Positions 1 through 6,048 are shown, counted from the stretch's first letter. The stretch: DNA of 6,342 nucleotides from Eubacterium sp. CAG:786 (GCA_000432175.1 HF989522.1:60691-67032), one strand, 5' to 3'. Notes: generated by a model not told the origin, from the sequence alone. Numbers and translations: made by a program.

Positions 1-48
1 ATGTCTAATTCAGGTTTTATTTCTTGCGTAAAATCAACCGCAAAAACG

Positions 49-86
49 GAAAATCTCGTGCACCACTACAGGTTTCGTGTTTATCT
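49..86 (+). repeat. Exact 38-base direct repeat, copy 1
   Basis: Positions 49-86 are identical to 136-173. The repeat begins GAAAATCTCGTGCACCA and runs through the first 21-base core, ending in TTTATCT. The copies start 87 bases apart, that is one 47-base period plus 40 bases. Exact identity over 38 bases inside an otherwise diverged array points to a recent duplication or homogenisation. Confidence 0.9.
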
Positions 87-128
87 GCTTTCAATGTTCG
101 GGATACGCAAAGTTTTGCCGCGCGAACA

Positions 129-149
129 TGCGCGAGAAAATCTCGTGCA
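129..149. other. Short inverted repeat (9-pair stem, AAA loop) inside the repeat array
   Basis: TGCGCGAGA at 129-137 pairs with TCTCGTGCA at 141-149 across an AAA loop. In plus-strand RNA all nine pairs form if one G-U is allowed; in minus-strand RNA that position is a mismatch. No U tract follows, so it is not an obvious terminator. An overlapping alternative hairpin, CGCGC at 119-123 with GCGCG at 130-134, would compete with it. The role is unknown. Confidence 0.5.
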
Positions 150-173
150 CCACTACAGGTTTCGTGTTTATCT
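136..173 (+). repeat. Exact 38-base direct repeat, copy 2
   Basis: This is identical to 49-86. Unlike copy 1, its left end is flanked by a complementary arm at 129-137, so here the beginning of the repeat can fold into the short hairpin at 129-149. Confidence 0.9.
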
Positions 174-311
174 CTTTGACAGCGCCGGAACATACGCCGC
201 TACAGGTTTCACGCTTATCTTTTTGACAGCGCCGGAATATGTACTGCAACAAGTTTCACATTTATCTTCTTTCAATGCTATTATGTGAACTTGCTATGTT
301 TCCCATACAAA

Positions 312-339
312 CAAAAAACCGCCCACAGGACGGTTTTTG
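312..339 (-). terminator. Rho-independent terminator at the end of the leftward operon
   Basis: Read on the minus strand, AAAAACCGTCC, a TGT loop and GGGCGGTTTTT form an 11-pair stem (plus-strand positions 314-324 and 328-338) with one G-U pair, and the stem runs directly into a T tract. It begins only a few bases after the TAA stop of the acetyltransferase gene at 344, where an operon terminator is expected. The plus strand also has a T run after the stem, so it could work in both directions, but no plus-strand gene is seen approaching it. Confidence 0.9.
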
Positions 340-343
340 TATT

Positions 344-817
344 TTAATCCAGAATTATTTCCATCTGGGTTTCCTTTACAAACATTCCCATTTTGTCATA
401 GAATTCGCGGGCGTTGTTGCCCTCCCAGACATTCAGGGTAACGTCATAGCAGCCGACGGACTTTGCGAACTGCTTCACATGCTCGAAAAGTATCGTGCCG
501 ACATGCTGACCGCGGCAGTTCTCATCAACGCACAGATCGTCGATGTACAGAGTCTTTACCGGCTTCATATTGGTGGAAAACGGCGGCTGCCTGATCACGC
601 AGAACGCATATCCTGCCACCTCGTCGTTGTCGTCCGCAGCAACGAACACCGGGGTTTCCTCATTTGTGAAAATCCCGTGCAGTTCCTCGCGGGTATACTT
701 CGTCTTTCCGGAGATGAAAATGTCCGGGCGCAGCTTCGCATGGAGTTCCAGCACCTCGCCCAGCAGCTTCATTGTTTTGTCGGTGTCCTTTTCTTCCGCT
801 CTTCTTACTGTTATCAT
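344..817 (-). CDS. GNAT-family N-acetyltransferase (operon-distal)
   Basis: This is a 157-residue protein of the Gcn5-related fold, which transfers an acetyl group from acetyl-CoA to an amine; the substrate cannot be read from the sequence. The N-terminus MITVRRAEEKD is the usual first strand. Motif A lies at about 90-112 (LYIDDLCVDENCRG), with the acetyl-CoA loop R102-G-Q-H-V-G107. The C-terminal half has the typical LNVWEGNNAREFYDKMGM (residues 128-145). In the usual R-x-x-G-x-G/A loop the first glycine is here His105. I chose the ATG at 817 because AAGGG lies five bases upstream; a TTG at 838 in the same frame is open but would overlap the preceding stop and lacks this support. The gene starts 10 bases after the TerB-like gene and is followed directly by the terminator. 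It is probably co-transcribed with that gene and could modify a partner protein, but a housekeeping or small-molecule acetylase is equally possible. Confidence 0.9.
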   Translation of the reverse strand: MITVRRAEEKDTDKTMKLLGEVLELHAKLRPDIFISGKTKYTREELHGIFTNEETPVFVAADDNDEVAGYAFCVIRQPPFSTNMKPVKTLYIDDLCVDENCRGQHVGTILFEHVKQFAKSVGCYDVTLNVWEGNNAREFYDKMGMFVKETQMEIILD

Positions 818-821
818 GGCG

Positions 822-829
822 TCCCTTTC
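822..829 (-). promoter_or_regulatory. Ribosome binding site deciding the ATG 817 start
   Basis: GAAAGGGA on the minus strand has its AAGGG core five bases before the ATG at 817. It overlaps the TGA stop (828-830) of the upstream gene, an arrangement typical of translational coupling. This supports the ATG at 817 over the in-frame TTG at 838. Confidence 0.7.
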
Positions 830-2864
830 ATTTTGCAAGCGTGATGATTTTTTCCGTTTCGCTGACGTAATCCTCGATCACAGCGCCGTTTTCTATCAGT
901 ATATCTCCTGTGAATTCCATCGCAGCCGCGTTTATACGGTCGTACTGCGTTTCCGGCATCACGCCGCGGCTCCTGCAGTAATCATCAGCGCTGCCGTTCA
1001 GCAATGCGCCCAACAGCGCGATATCGTCTGCGGAGAGGCTCCCCGCGAATTCCTTCCAGCCGTCGCCAAGTTCCGAAAATTTCTCCGTTTTGTCCTGAGG
1101 TAATTCTGACACAATATTATACTCAGAGTAATCATCAGCAAATCCCGATGTCTGCTCTTCAAAATCGTCCTGCATGATTTCATCAACGCGCTCGGTTATG
1201 TCCTCCTGCGGGAGTGTTTCCGGCTCGTCAACGATAAGTCTGCGGGTGGTTTCGTCGGCTTCCTGCCGTATTTTCGCAAGCTTGCTGACGTCTATCTCGA
1301 CTGGTGCGCGGGAAGCTGGCGCAGCGGCTTCCGGGGCTTCGTCATAATTATAGGAAGCGCGCTTCTTCTGCTTTTTCGGTGGGAATATTCCGTGCTCGTC
1401 GCACCACTTTTCCGCAGCTTTCGGCACTATCCCGGAAAATTCCGGCGCATTCACCGCGGAAAACAGCTTGTCGCGGTTCATCATATCTTCCAGCACCGGG
1501 GTGATATTCAGCGAAAGCCCGTACCTGAAACCGGTGCGTTTTCTCAGCACTGACTCAGTACCCTTGAGCACCCACCCGATGAAATTGCGGTAAGGCGCCG
1601 GGTCGAATACTTCCAGGCAGGGCTGACCGCGTTTGAGCGAATACTGCTCCATCTGGCTTATTCTCAGCGCGTGGAAGCCGTCCATGCGGTCAAGGTCCAC
1701 ATAAGCCCCCAGGAATGGCGACCAGCTGTGATCCTTGCGGAGTTTTCCGCAGATAAGCTCGAACATGGTTATTCCCTTTTCTGAGAAATAACCGTCCAGC
1801 GCCGTCAGCACGGCTTCAAGGGCGCCCTCGAGCATCTTTGCGCTGCTGTCGGAATAGAAAATGCTCCCCCTGAGATTATAGGAAGAACGCTTCATAAGGT
1901 ATTCCAGCTTGCCGGAATACCTCCGCGCCAGGATATCCTCATCATTGCCGCTGACAGAGCCGTTGCCGGTATTCTCAGCCGGGCACACCTGCACGTCGTC
2001 CCCGACCTGATTGTACGCTCTGAAATCCTTGAGCCACCTTGGCATGAGCATATCCAGCGCCGGGCAGAAACCGTGACAGTTCTCCCACACATCTGAAAGC
2101 CTGTTGTATGCGTCCACCGCTGAAAGCACCCCGATGCGGTTGAGAAGCTCATAGCAATACAGGATCACATAAGGCTTGTCCACCTCGTTGTAAACGCCTT
2201 TTCTGGCAAGGGTGCGCCACGTGAAATAGGTGCGCAGCTGGTCGGTGGAAAGCGCGCCGTATACCGGCCGCTCGATACCGCAGAAGCAGTTCCTGCCGAA
2301 ATCATCGGTGACGTCCTTCATGTATTCACCCTGCTTGACCAGTGTTTCTTCGGCGCACTGGCGCAGCATGTAGCCGTTATAGAACCGCTGGCTGAGCTTG
2401 CGCATTTCGGTTATTTTTCCGCGTATCTCTCCGTCGGCGTCGTATTCCGGCTCGGACGGCGGGTAGGCTATCTCGTCGGGGTGGAGCGTGTTTTCGCCGT
2501 TAAGGTAGTCGATATTGTCCCTCGGCTCGCGCGGGGGTATCCTTTCGCCGTAGGAATTCCCGCTGTCCTCCATTGCCTCGCGGACTATGCTGTTGATACG
2601 TTCCTGCACCTTTTTCCTGACGGCGTTGGTGATGTCGTCCAGCGGCTGTTCCTGTGCCGGGGGAATTTCGGTGATCGGAGGTATTTCCGGCATAGGTGGG
2701 ATCTCTGGCATGGGTGGAATTTCAGGCTCTGCGGGAATTTCAGGCTCTGCGGGAATTTCAGGCGCCGGGTGAGCCTTTAATTCTATCATGCGCTGTAATT
2801 CCTGACGGATCTCGTCCCTGGTCTTTGCGCTGCTGTCCATCATCAGCCGGAATTTATCGGACAC
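828..2864 (-). CDS. TerB-N/TerB-C domain protein with PEIPxx repeat
   Basis: This is a 678-residue soluble protein with no signal peptide or membrane segment. From the N-terminus it has: a charged helical stretch (1-32); a Pro/Glu linker of six PEIPxx-type units (35-70); a helical and acidic spacer (71-148); a TerB-N-like region (about 150-360) with MRKLSQRFYNGYM, then PVYGALSTDQLRTYFTWRTL and PYVILYCYELLNRIGVL, the usual Y..ls..Q...Y..WR and yElln.iG pattern; a central part I cannot assign (about 360-500); a basic patch PPKKQKKR (495-502); and a TerB-C-like region (about 523-675) ending with a helical hairpin around YDRINAAAMEFTGDILIE. TerB-N and TerB-C are known to flank TerB in proteins tied to tellurite, stress and phage response; I see no clear classical TerB core between them, so it may be diverged or replaced. 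The GTG start has a perfect AGGAGGT seven bases upstream. The gene lies 64 bases after the Abi gene and 10 before a GNAT gene. Assignment is from remembered motifs, not a profile search. Confidence 0.75.
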   Translation of the reverse strand: MSDKFRLMMDSSAKTRDEIRQELQRMIELKAHPAPEIPAEPEIPAEPEIPPMPEIPPMPEIPPITEIPPAQEQPLDDITNAVRKKVQERINSIVREAMEDSGNSYGERIPPREPRDNIDYLNGENTLHPDEIAYPPSEPEYDADGEIRGKITEMRKLSQRFYNGYMLRQCAEETLVKQGEYMKDVTDDFGRNCFCGIERPVYGALSTDQLRTYFTWRTLARKGVYNEVDKPYVILYCYELLNRIGVLSAVDAYNRLSDVWENCHGFCPALDMLMPRWLKDFRAYNQVGDDVQVCPAENTGNGSVSGNDEDILARRYSGKLEYLMKRSSYNLRGSIFYSDSSAKMLEGALEAVLTALDGYFSEKGITMFELICGKLRKDHSWSPFLGAYVDLDRMDGFHALRISQMEQYSLKRGQPCLEVFDPAPYRNFIGWVLKGTESVLRKRTGFRYGLSLNITPVLEDMMNRDKLFSAVNAPEFSGIVPKAAEKWCDEHGIFPPKKQKKRASYNYDEAPEAAAPASRAPVEIDVSKLAKIRQEADETTRRLIVDEPETLPQEDITERVDEIMQDDFEEQTSGFADDYSEYNIVSELPQDKTEKFSELGDGWKEFAGSLSADDIALLGALLNGSADDYCRSRGVMPETQYDRINAAAMEFTGDILIENGAVIEDYVSETEKIITLAK
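2655..2762 (-). repeat. Six 18-base units encoding PEIPxx hexapeptides
   Basis: Inside the TerB-domain gene, residues 35-70 consist of PEIPAE twice, PEIPPM twice, PEIPPI, and TEIPPA. At DNA level the units are 18 bases long and adjacent copies are nearly identical, for example the two PEIPAE units. This gives a stiff, proline-rich linker between the N-terminal helix and the rest of the protein. In-frame slippage would change the linker length without breaking the gene. Confidence 0.9.
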
Positions 2865-2871
2865 GGCTCAC

Positions 2872-2878
2872 ACCTCCT
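2872..2878 (-). promoter_or_regulatory. Strong ribosome binding site for the GTG start at 2864
   Basis: AGGAGGT on the minus strand is followed by seven bases and then GTG. This near-consensus site is the reason for accepting a GTG start; later in-frame ATG codons (residues 8 and 9) have no comparable site. Confidence 0.85.
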
Positions 2879-2890
2879 CAGGTAAACAAA

Positions 2891-2914
2891 CGGCGCCGGA
2901 ACGCCGCAGCGCCG
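2891..2914 (-). other. GC-rich hairpin with weak T tract between the Abi and TerB genes
   Basis: On the minus strand CGGCGC (2914-2909) pairs with GCGCCG (2896-2891) and is followed by TTTGTTT. A shorter alternative stem, CGGCG with CGCCG across a six-base loop, uses the same right arm. The 64-base gap is the largest in the block and the hairpin sits about a dozen bases before the AGGAGG of the TerB gene. It could be a weak terminator or attenuator, an RNA processing or stability element, or chance in a GC-rich gap; the T tract is interrupted. Confidence 0.35.
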
Positions 2915-2928
2915 ACGCACGTCAGCAG

Positions 2929-3804
2929 TTATTCATCAACATCGCCCCAGGCGATGAGTTCCTCCCACCCCTGCGGGAAGCCCAGATCGTTCAGCCGCAG
3001 CACGTCGGAATTCTTGCGTATCAGCCTCGTGACGGGCTTAACTACGCGCTCGTTCCAGTTTTTGTGGTTGTGCGCAAGCTGCTTCATCACGATTATATAC
3101 CCGAAAACGTCGGGCTTAAGCTCAAATTCCATATTGCGCGGGGTTTTCGGCATCACCGGGAAGCAGTTGCCGTAAAGCCTGTTGTAATGCGCACAGTAAT
3201 TCCGCAGTTCGTTCAGGCAGAACAGCCAGTTGTCAAGTTCCGTGCTGGAACAGCCGTAGTAACGGTCGGCTATCTCCTTTTTATCCGCGCTCTGCATATC
3301 CTTGTAGAAGAACGCCAGCGTGCCGAAGCTGAAAAGCTCCATCAACACCCACAGCGGGAACGCACCGCAGTACTTGGAGTTATAGTGCCTGACAAATTCC
3401 CGGTCGTCGTTGACTTCGATAAGGTGCTTCACCTTGTTCATGAACTGCTGGTGATTATGCCTGAAATCAAACGTTGACGGGTTGAGATACCCCAGCGCGC
3501 CGTATTTCAGCGCGTGGTAGTTCGACACAGCCGCGCGCATGGAAATTTCCGTTTCCTCTAAGGAAGCCAGCAGAATGCTGCGCAGCTTCCTGTCGGACTC
3601 GTACACACGCAGCACGTTTTCAAACGTGGTGCCTTCCTCATAGCGCCCCTTTGACACCGTGAACGGCGCAAAATAATCTGCCAGCCGGAAGTAATTGATG
3701 TATTTCAGCGTTTCCTCGGCGTGCTTCTCGTCCTCGATGACGCAGCCGCGTTGTTTGAGCTTCTGTACCTGCTCCTTTATGGTTGCCGGGATCTTCTGGT
3801 TCAT
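2929..3804 (-). CDS. Abi_2 family (AbiD/AbiF-like) abortive-infection protein
   Basis: This 291-residue protein matches the Abi_2 family, which includes lactococcal AbiD and AbiF and belongs to the HEPN group of putative RNases. Landmarks in order: LKYINYFRLADYF (33-45), the usual I.YYRL.gY entry motif; VYESDRKLRSILLASLEETEISMRAAV (67-93), the D..LR....ES-type helix with E-IEI-Ra; FPLWVLMELFSFGTLAFFY (149-167), the P.W...E..sfG segment; and LNELRNYCAHYNRLYG (197-212), holding the HEPN-type catalytic R201-x4-H206. All key family residues appear present, so I see no sign of inactivation. Family members are thought to stop phage growth by damaging RNA or translation. The ATG at 3804 has GAGG five bases upstream. 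The gene starts 10 bases after the gpsA stop, so it is likely read from the same transcript, and its product may act with the TerB-domain protein. Some family members are uncharacterised, so a phage role is inferred. Confidence 0.88.
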   Translation of the reverse strand: MNQKIPATIKEQVQKLKQRGCVIEDEKHAEETLKYINYFRLADYFAPFTVSKGRYEEGTTFENVLRVYESDRKLRSILLASLEETEISMRAAVSNYHALKYGALGYLNPSTFDFRHNHQQFMNKVKHLIEVNDDREFVRHYNSKYCGAFPLWVLMELFSFGTLAFFYKDMQSADKKEIADRYYGCSSTELDNWLFCLNELRNYCAHYNRLYGNCFPVMPKTPRNMEFELKPDVFGYIIVMKQLAHNHKNWNERVVKPVTRLIRKNSDVLRLNDLGFPQGWEELIAWGDVDE

Positions 3805-3814
3805 AGTTACCTCG

Positions 3815-4816
3815 TCAGTCCATCCAGAACACTTCGCGCTCGTGCTTGCTTTTTCTTGTCATGAGCGCCGCGATGCTCCGGGTCGGGTCGCTGCCCTCGT
3901 AGCATATCTTTACTATCTGCTCGATTATCGGCGTATCGATGCCGTGCTCCTGCGCCAGACGGTACGCTATCCTGCTGCTGGTGTAGCCCTCGACGGTGCC
4001 CACCTGCGCCACTGCTTCGGCAGCCGGGGTTCCCTTTCCGATGAGGTTCCCCGCACGGAAATTACGCGAATGCAGCGATGTGCAGGTCACTATCAGGTCG
4101 CCTATGCCAGCCATGCCGGTGAATGTTTTCCAGTTCGCGCCAAGTTCAACGCCAAGACGGGTTATCTCGGTCATTCCGCGGGTCATGAGCGCTGCGACGG
4201 TGTTGTCGCCAAGTCCCATTCCACGGGCGATGCCACAGCCCAGGGCGATGGGGTTTTTCAGTACGCCCCCAAGCTCGCAGCCGGCAACGTCGTCGTTGGT
4301 GTAAACACGGTAACGTTCATTGGAAAGCGTGCGCTGGATATAGTCCGCAACGCCGTCGTTGTAACTTGCGCACACCTCGGTGGTGGGGACTAAACGCGCG
4401 ACTTCCTCCGCATGGCATGGTCCTGTGATAACTCCCACCGGGTTGTCGGGGAGTTCCTCCCTTATTATCTGCGACAGGCGATATCCGGTGCTGGCTTCAA
4501 GCCCCTTGCTGACGTTTATGACAACGGTGCTCCTGTCAACGTAAGGCTTCACCGTCTGGACTGCCTCCCTGAAAAACGGGGACGGTATCGCCACCAGAAT
4601 GATATCCGCGCCGCTCACGCACCTGGGGTCGGTGGTGACTCCAAGCGCTTCCGGCAGCTTCACCCCGGGGAGCAGCCGCTTGTGCTCGCGCTCGGTGCGC
4701 AGCAATTCCGCTTCGTTTTCGAACTTCGTCCATGTCACCACTTCGTGACCATAGGTCGTGAATAATACGCCGAGGGCAGTGCCGTAGCCGCAGCCCAGTA
4801 TCGTTATCTTTGCCAT
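3815..4816 (-). CDS. gpsA: NAD(P)-dependent glycerol-3-phosphate dehydrogenase
   Basis: This cytosolic enzyme (EC 1.1.1.94) reduces dihydroxyacetone phosphate to sn-glycerol-3-phosphate, the backbone for phospholipids. It has 333 residues, the normal length. The N-terminal Rossmann domain begins ITILGCGYGTALG and continues with VNVSKGLE-type residues INVSKGLE (100-107) and GPCHAEEVA (132-140). The C-terminal domain has the catalytic lysine K187 in GCELGGVLKNPIA, then GLGDNTVAALMTRGMTEITRLG (201-222), AGIGDLIVTCTSLHSRN (236-252) and VEGYTSS (275-281), all family signatures. One oddity: the nucleotide loop reads G-C-G-Y-G-T-A, one residue shorter than the usual G-x-G-x-W-G-T-A. The ATG at 4816 has GGAGGT ten bases upstream. 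The gene lies downstream of plsY, which uses its product, separated by a GNAT gene. Confidence 0.97.
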   Translation of the reverse strand: MAKITILGCGYGTALGVLFTTYGHEVVTWTKFENEAELLRTEREHKRLLPGVKLPEALGVTTDPRCVSGADIILVAIPSPFFREAVQTVKPYVDRSTVVINVSKGLEASTGYRLSQIIREELPDNPVGVITGPCHAEEVARLVPTTEVCASYNDGVADYIQRTLSNERYRVYTNDDVAGCELGGVLKNPIALGCGIARGMGLGDNTVAALMTRGMTEITRLGVELGANWKTFTGMAGIGDLIVTCTSLHSRNFRAGNLIGKGTPAAEAVAQVGTVEGYTSSRIAYRLAQEHGIDTPIIEQIVKICYEGSDPTRSIAALMTRKSKHEREVFWMD

Positions 4817-4846
4817 TATATGCCAGACCTCCAGATATATAGACGA

Positions 4847-5365
4847 TCAGCCTGCGAATTCGCTTTTCAGTAGCGCGTAAACGCACATATCGTCAAAAAT
4901 GTTCTCGTTTTCTTTTCGCGGGAGAAATTCCCGGTGGAGCGCTTCACGGCGCATTCCCAGCCGTTCGGCAAGGCTGATTGACTTCACGTTTCTTGCGTTT
5001 ATATCAGCGGAAATGCGACGTACGCCAAGCACGCTGAATGCATATTTCATCATGCCGCGCACGCTCTCAGACGCATATCCCATTCCCTGATACGCCCGGT
5101 TGAATGTATAGCCTATCTCATAGCTTCCATGACCCCTCGCGGAGAAGTATATCTTCCCGATGACACTATCGCCGAGCACCACTGCATAGAATTCCCGGCT
5201 GTGGGAAAGCTTCACGGCTTCCTGCACGCAGGCTTCACGGGTGAAAGTTTCATAAGGCTCAAAGTAAGTCACTTCCGGGTCGGAAAGGATATCTGCCAGA
5301 TCGTTGCAGTCCTCCGGCAGAAATCTCCTCACGGAAAGCCGCTCGGTTTCAAACAGTACAGCCAT
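4847..5365 (-). CDS. RimJ/RimL-type GNAT acetyltransferase
   Basis: This 172-residue protein belongs to the Acetyltransf_3 group, which includes the ribosomal-protein N-terminal acetylases RimJ and RimL as well as many enzymes of unknown substrate. It opens with FETERLSVRRF (5-15), the usual tERL.lRrf. The core SYEIGYTFNRAYQGMGYASE (81-100) carries the acetyl-CoA loop Q93-G-M-G-Y-A98, and NARNVKSISLAERLGMRREA (123-142) is the standard N..S..l.eklGmr.E. I chose the ATG at 5365 because AGGAGG lies just upstream and because this gives the usual family N-terminus; an in-frame GTG at 5383 would overlap the plsY stop as GTGA but would put the binding site inside the coding region. Sitting between plsY and gpsA, it is probably co-transcribed with them. 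Its substrate is not predictable from the sequence. Confidence 0.93.
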   Translation of the reverse strand: MAVLFETERLSVRRFLPEDCNDLADILSDPEVTYFEPYETFTREACVQEAVKLSHSREFYAVVLGDSVIGKIYFSARGHGSYEIGYTFNRAYQGMGYASESVRGMMKYAFSVLGVRRISADINARNVKSISLAERLGMRREALHREFLPRKENENIFDDMCVYALLKSEFAG

Positions 5366-5368
5366 GCG

Positions 5369-5375
5369 CCCTCCT
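5369..5375 (-). promoter_or_regulatory. Ribosome binding site deciding the ATG 5365 start
   Basis: AGGAGGG on the minus strand lies three to four bases before ATG 5365 and within what would be codons 3-5 of the longer GTG-initiated reading. The spacing is short but the match is near-consensus, which favours the ATG. The GTGA overlap with the plsY stop keeps the longer form possible. Confidence 0.7.
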
Positions 5376-5379
5376 AAGT

Positions 5380-6042
5380 TCACTTTGCCTTCTCGCCCAG
5401 CTTCTTTTCGGTGTGGGTGACGAGTCTGTGGATATTCCCGCGGTGCATGAATATTACCAGCGCCGCGGTAAAGAATGCGATGAATGTGCAGACTATGCCC
5501 GCAGGGTCGCCGTCCATGAAGTACACGAATATCAGCGTGCCGAAGCCATACAGCGCGGAAGCCACGCAGCTGCCCAGCGAGACGTACCTTGTAACAGCGA
5601 CGAGAATGACGAACACACCGAGAAGCAGGCAGCCGGTGCGCCAGTCCAGCGTGAATATCGCAGAGATAGCGGCAAGCACGCCCTTACCCCCGCGGAAGCC
5701 GTAATACACCGGGAACACATGTCCCACCACAGCCATGAAGCCAGCCATGTAGCCGACCCAGTTCATACCGTTTGCGAGCACGTGGGTATCTACCCCTCCG
5801 ATGTACAGGAATGCGAGCCTTACCGCCCAGATAGCCAGCACGGATTTAGCGACGTCGCCCAGCAGGACTATCCCCGCGACAGCCTTGCCCTGCGTGCGCA
5901 GGGTGTTTGTAAGCCCCGCGTTGCCGCTGCCCATGGTGCGGATATCATTTCCGGTCTTTAGCTTCGTCACGATTATCGAGGTGTTGACGCCGCCCAGCAG
6001 ATACGGTACGACGAGCATTATTATATAACAGAGCCACATCAT
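5380..6042 (-). CDS. plsY: Acyl-phosphate:glycerol-3-phosphate acyltransferase
   Basis: PlsY is an integral membrane enzyme (EC 2.3.1.275) that moves an acyl group from acyl-phosphate, made by PlsX, to position 1 of glycerol-3-phosphate, giving lysophosphatidic acid. The 220-residue length is typical. The three conserved cytoplasmic motifs are present: GSGNAGLTNTLRTQG (38-52); GHVFPVYYGFRGGKGV (107-122), with the likely catalytic-site His108 and the GGKG phosphate loop; and HRGNIHRLVTHTEKK (200-214). In the last motif the glycine usually found before the T-E pair is His. Hydrophobic stretches at about 4-25, 54-82, 90-107, 138-151 and 154-199 fit five or more membrane passes. The ATG at 6042 has AAAGGA about ten bases upstream; the immediately following second ATG is a possible alternative. 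It begins six bases after the upstream partial gene. Its substrate is supplied by gpsA in the same block. Confidence 0.97.
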   Translation of the reverse strand: MMWLCYIIMLVVPYLLGGVNTSIIVTKLKTGNDIRTMGSGNAGLTNTLRTQGKAVAGIVLLGDVAKSVLAIWAVRLAFLYIGGVDTHVLANGMNWVGYMAGFMAVVGHVFPVYYGFRGGKGVLAAISAIFTLDWRTGCLLLGVFVILVAVTRYVSLGSCVASALYGFGTLIFVYFMDGDPAGIVCTFIAFFTAALVIFMHRGNIHRLVTHTEKKLGEKAK

Positions 6043-6048
6043 TGTGTG

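Larger units (their letters stand above)
1..311. repeat. Degenerate tandem repeat array, 47-base period, in a gene-free region
   Basis: This stretch lies beyond the terminator of the leftward operon and holds no gene I can support. It contains repeated 21-base cores at 66-86, 153-173, 200-220 and 247-267, all built on AGGTTTC or AAGTTTC followed by TTATCT. The starts 153, 200 and 247 are exactly 47 bases apart, and a decayed copy begins at 106, again 47 bases before 153. The word TTTGACAGCGCCGGAA follows the cores at 175-190 and 222-237, also 47 apart, whereas the cores at 66 and 247 are followed by CTTTCAATG. A weak further resemblance (CAGGTTTTATTTCT) is at 11-24, so the array may continue off the left edge. 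The function is unknown; it could be an intergenic minisatellite. Confidence 0.8.

Noticed and set aside
176..228. Plus-strand promoters with TTGACA -35 boxes at 176-181 and 223-228
   Set aside because: The TTGACA words belong to the repeat unit and no convincing TATAAT-like box lies 16-18 bases downstream; no plus-strand gene follows.
66..267. CRISPR array
   Set aside because: The period is 47 bases, but the sequence between the cores is itself partly repeated (TTTGACAGCGCCGGAA), so there are no unique spacers. No cas gene is in the window.
1..288. Plus-strand open frame of 95 codons with repeated LVHHYRFRVYL peptides
   Set aside because: The peptide repeat only mirrors the exact 38-base DNA duplication, which happens to keep frame (87-base spacing). 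There is no ribosome binding site visible because the frame begins at the window edge, and the other 47-base repeats shift frame.
818..838. TTG start at 838 for the distal GNAT
   Set aside because: The ATG at 817 has a good AAGGG site at the right distance and begins with the family's normal first strand.
239..844. Long plus-strand open frame
   Set aside because: It runs antisense to the distal GNAT gene, crosses the terminator, and encodes nothing recognisable. The same applies to the other long plus-strand frames at 543-1103, 2696-3175, 3064-3477, 3695-4393 and 5413-5961.
4763..4816. Frameshift or pseudogene in gpsA
   Set aside because: The short glycine loop is an in-frame difference; the frame continues through all catalytic motifs to a normal length.
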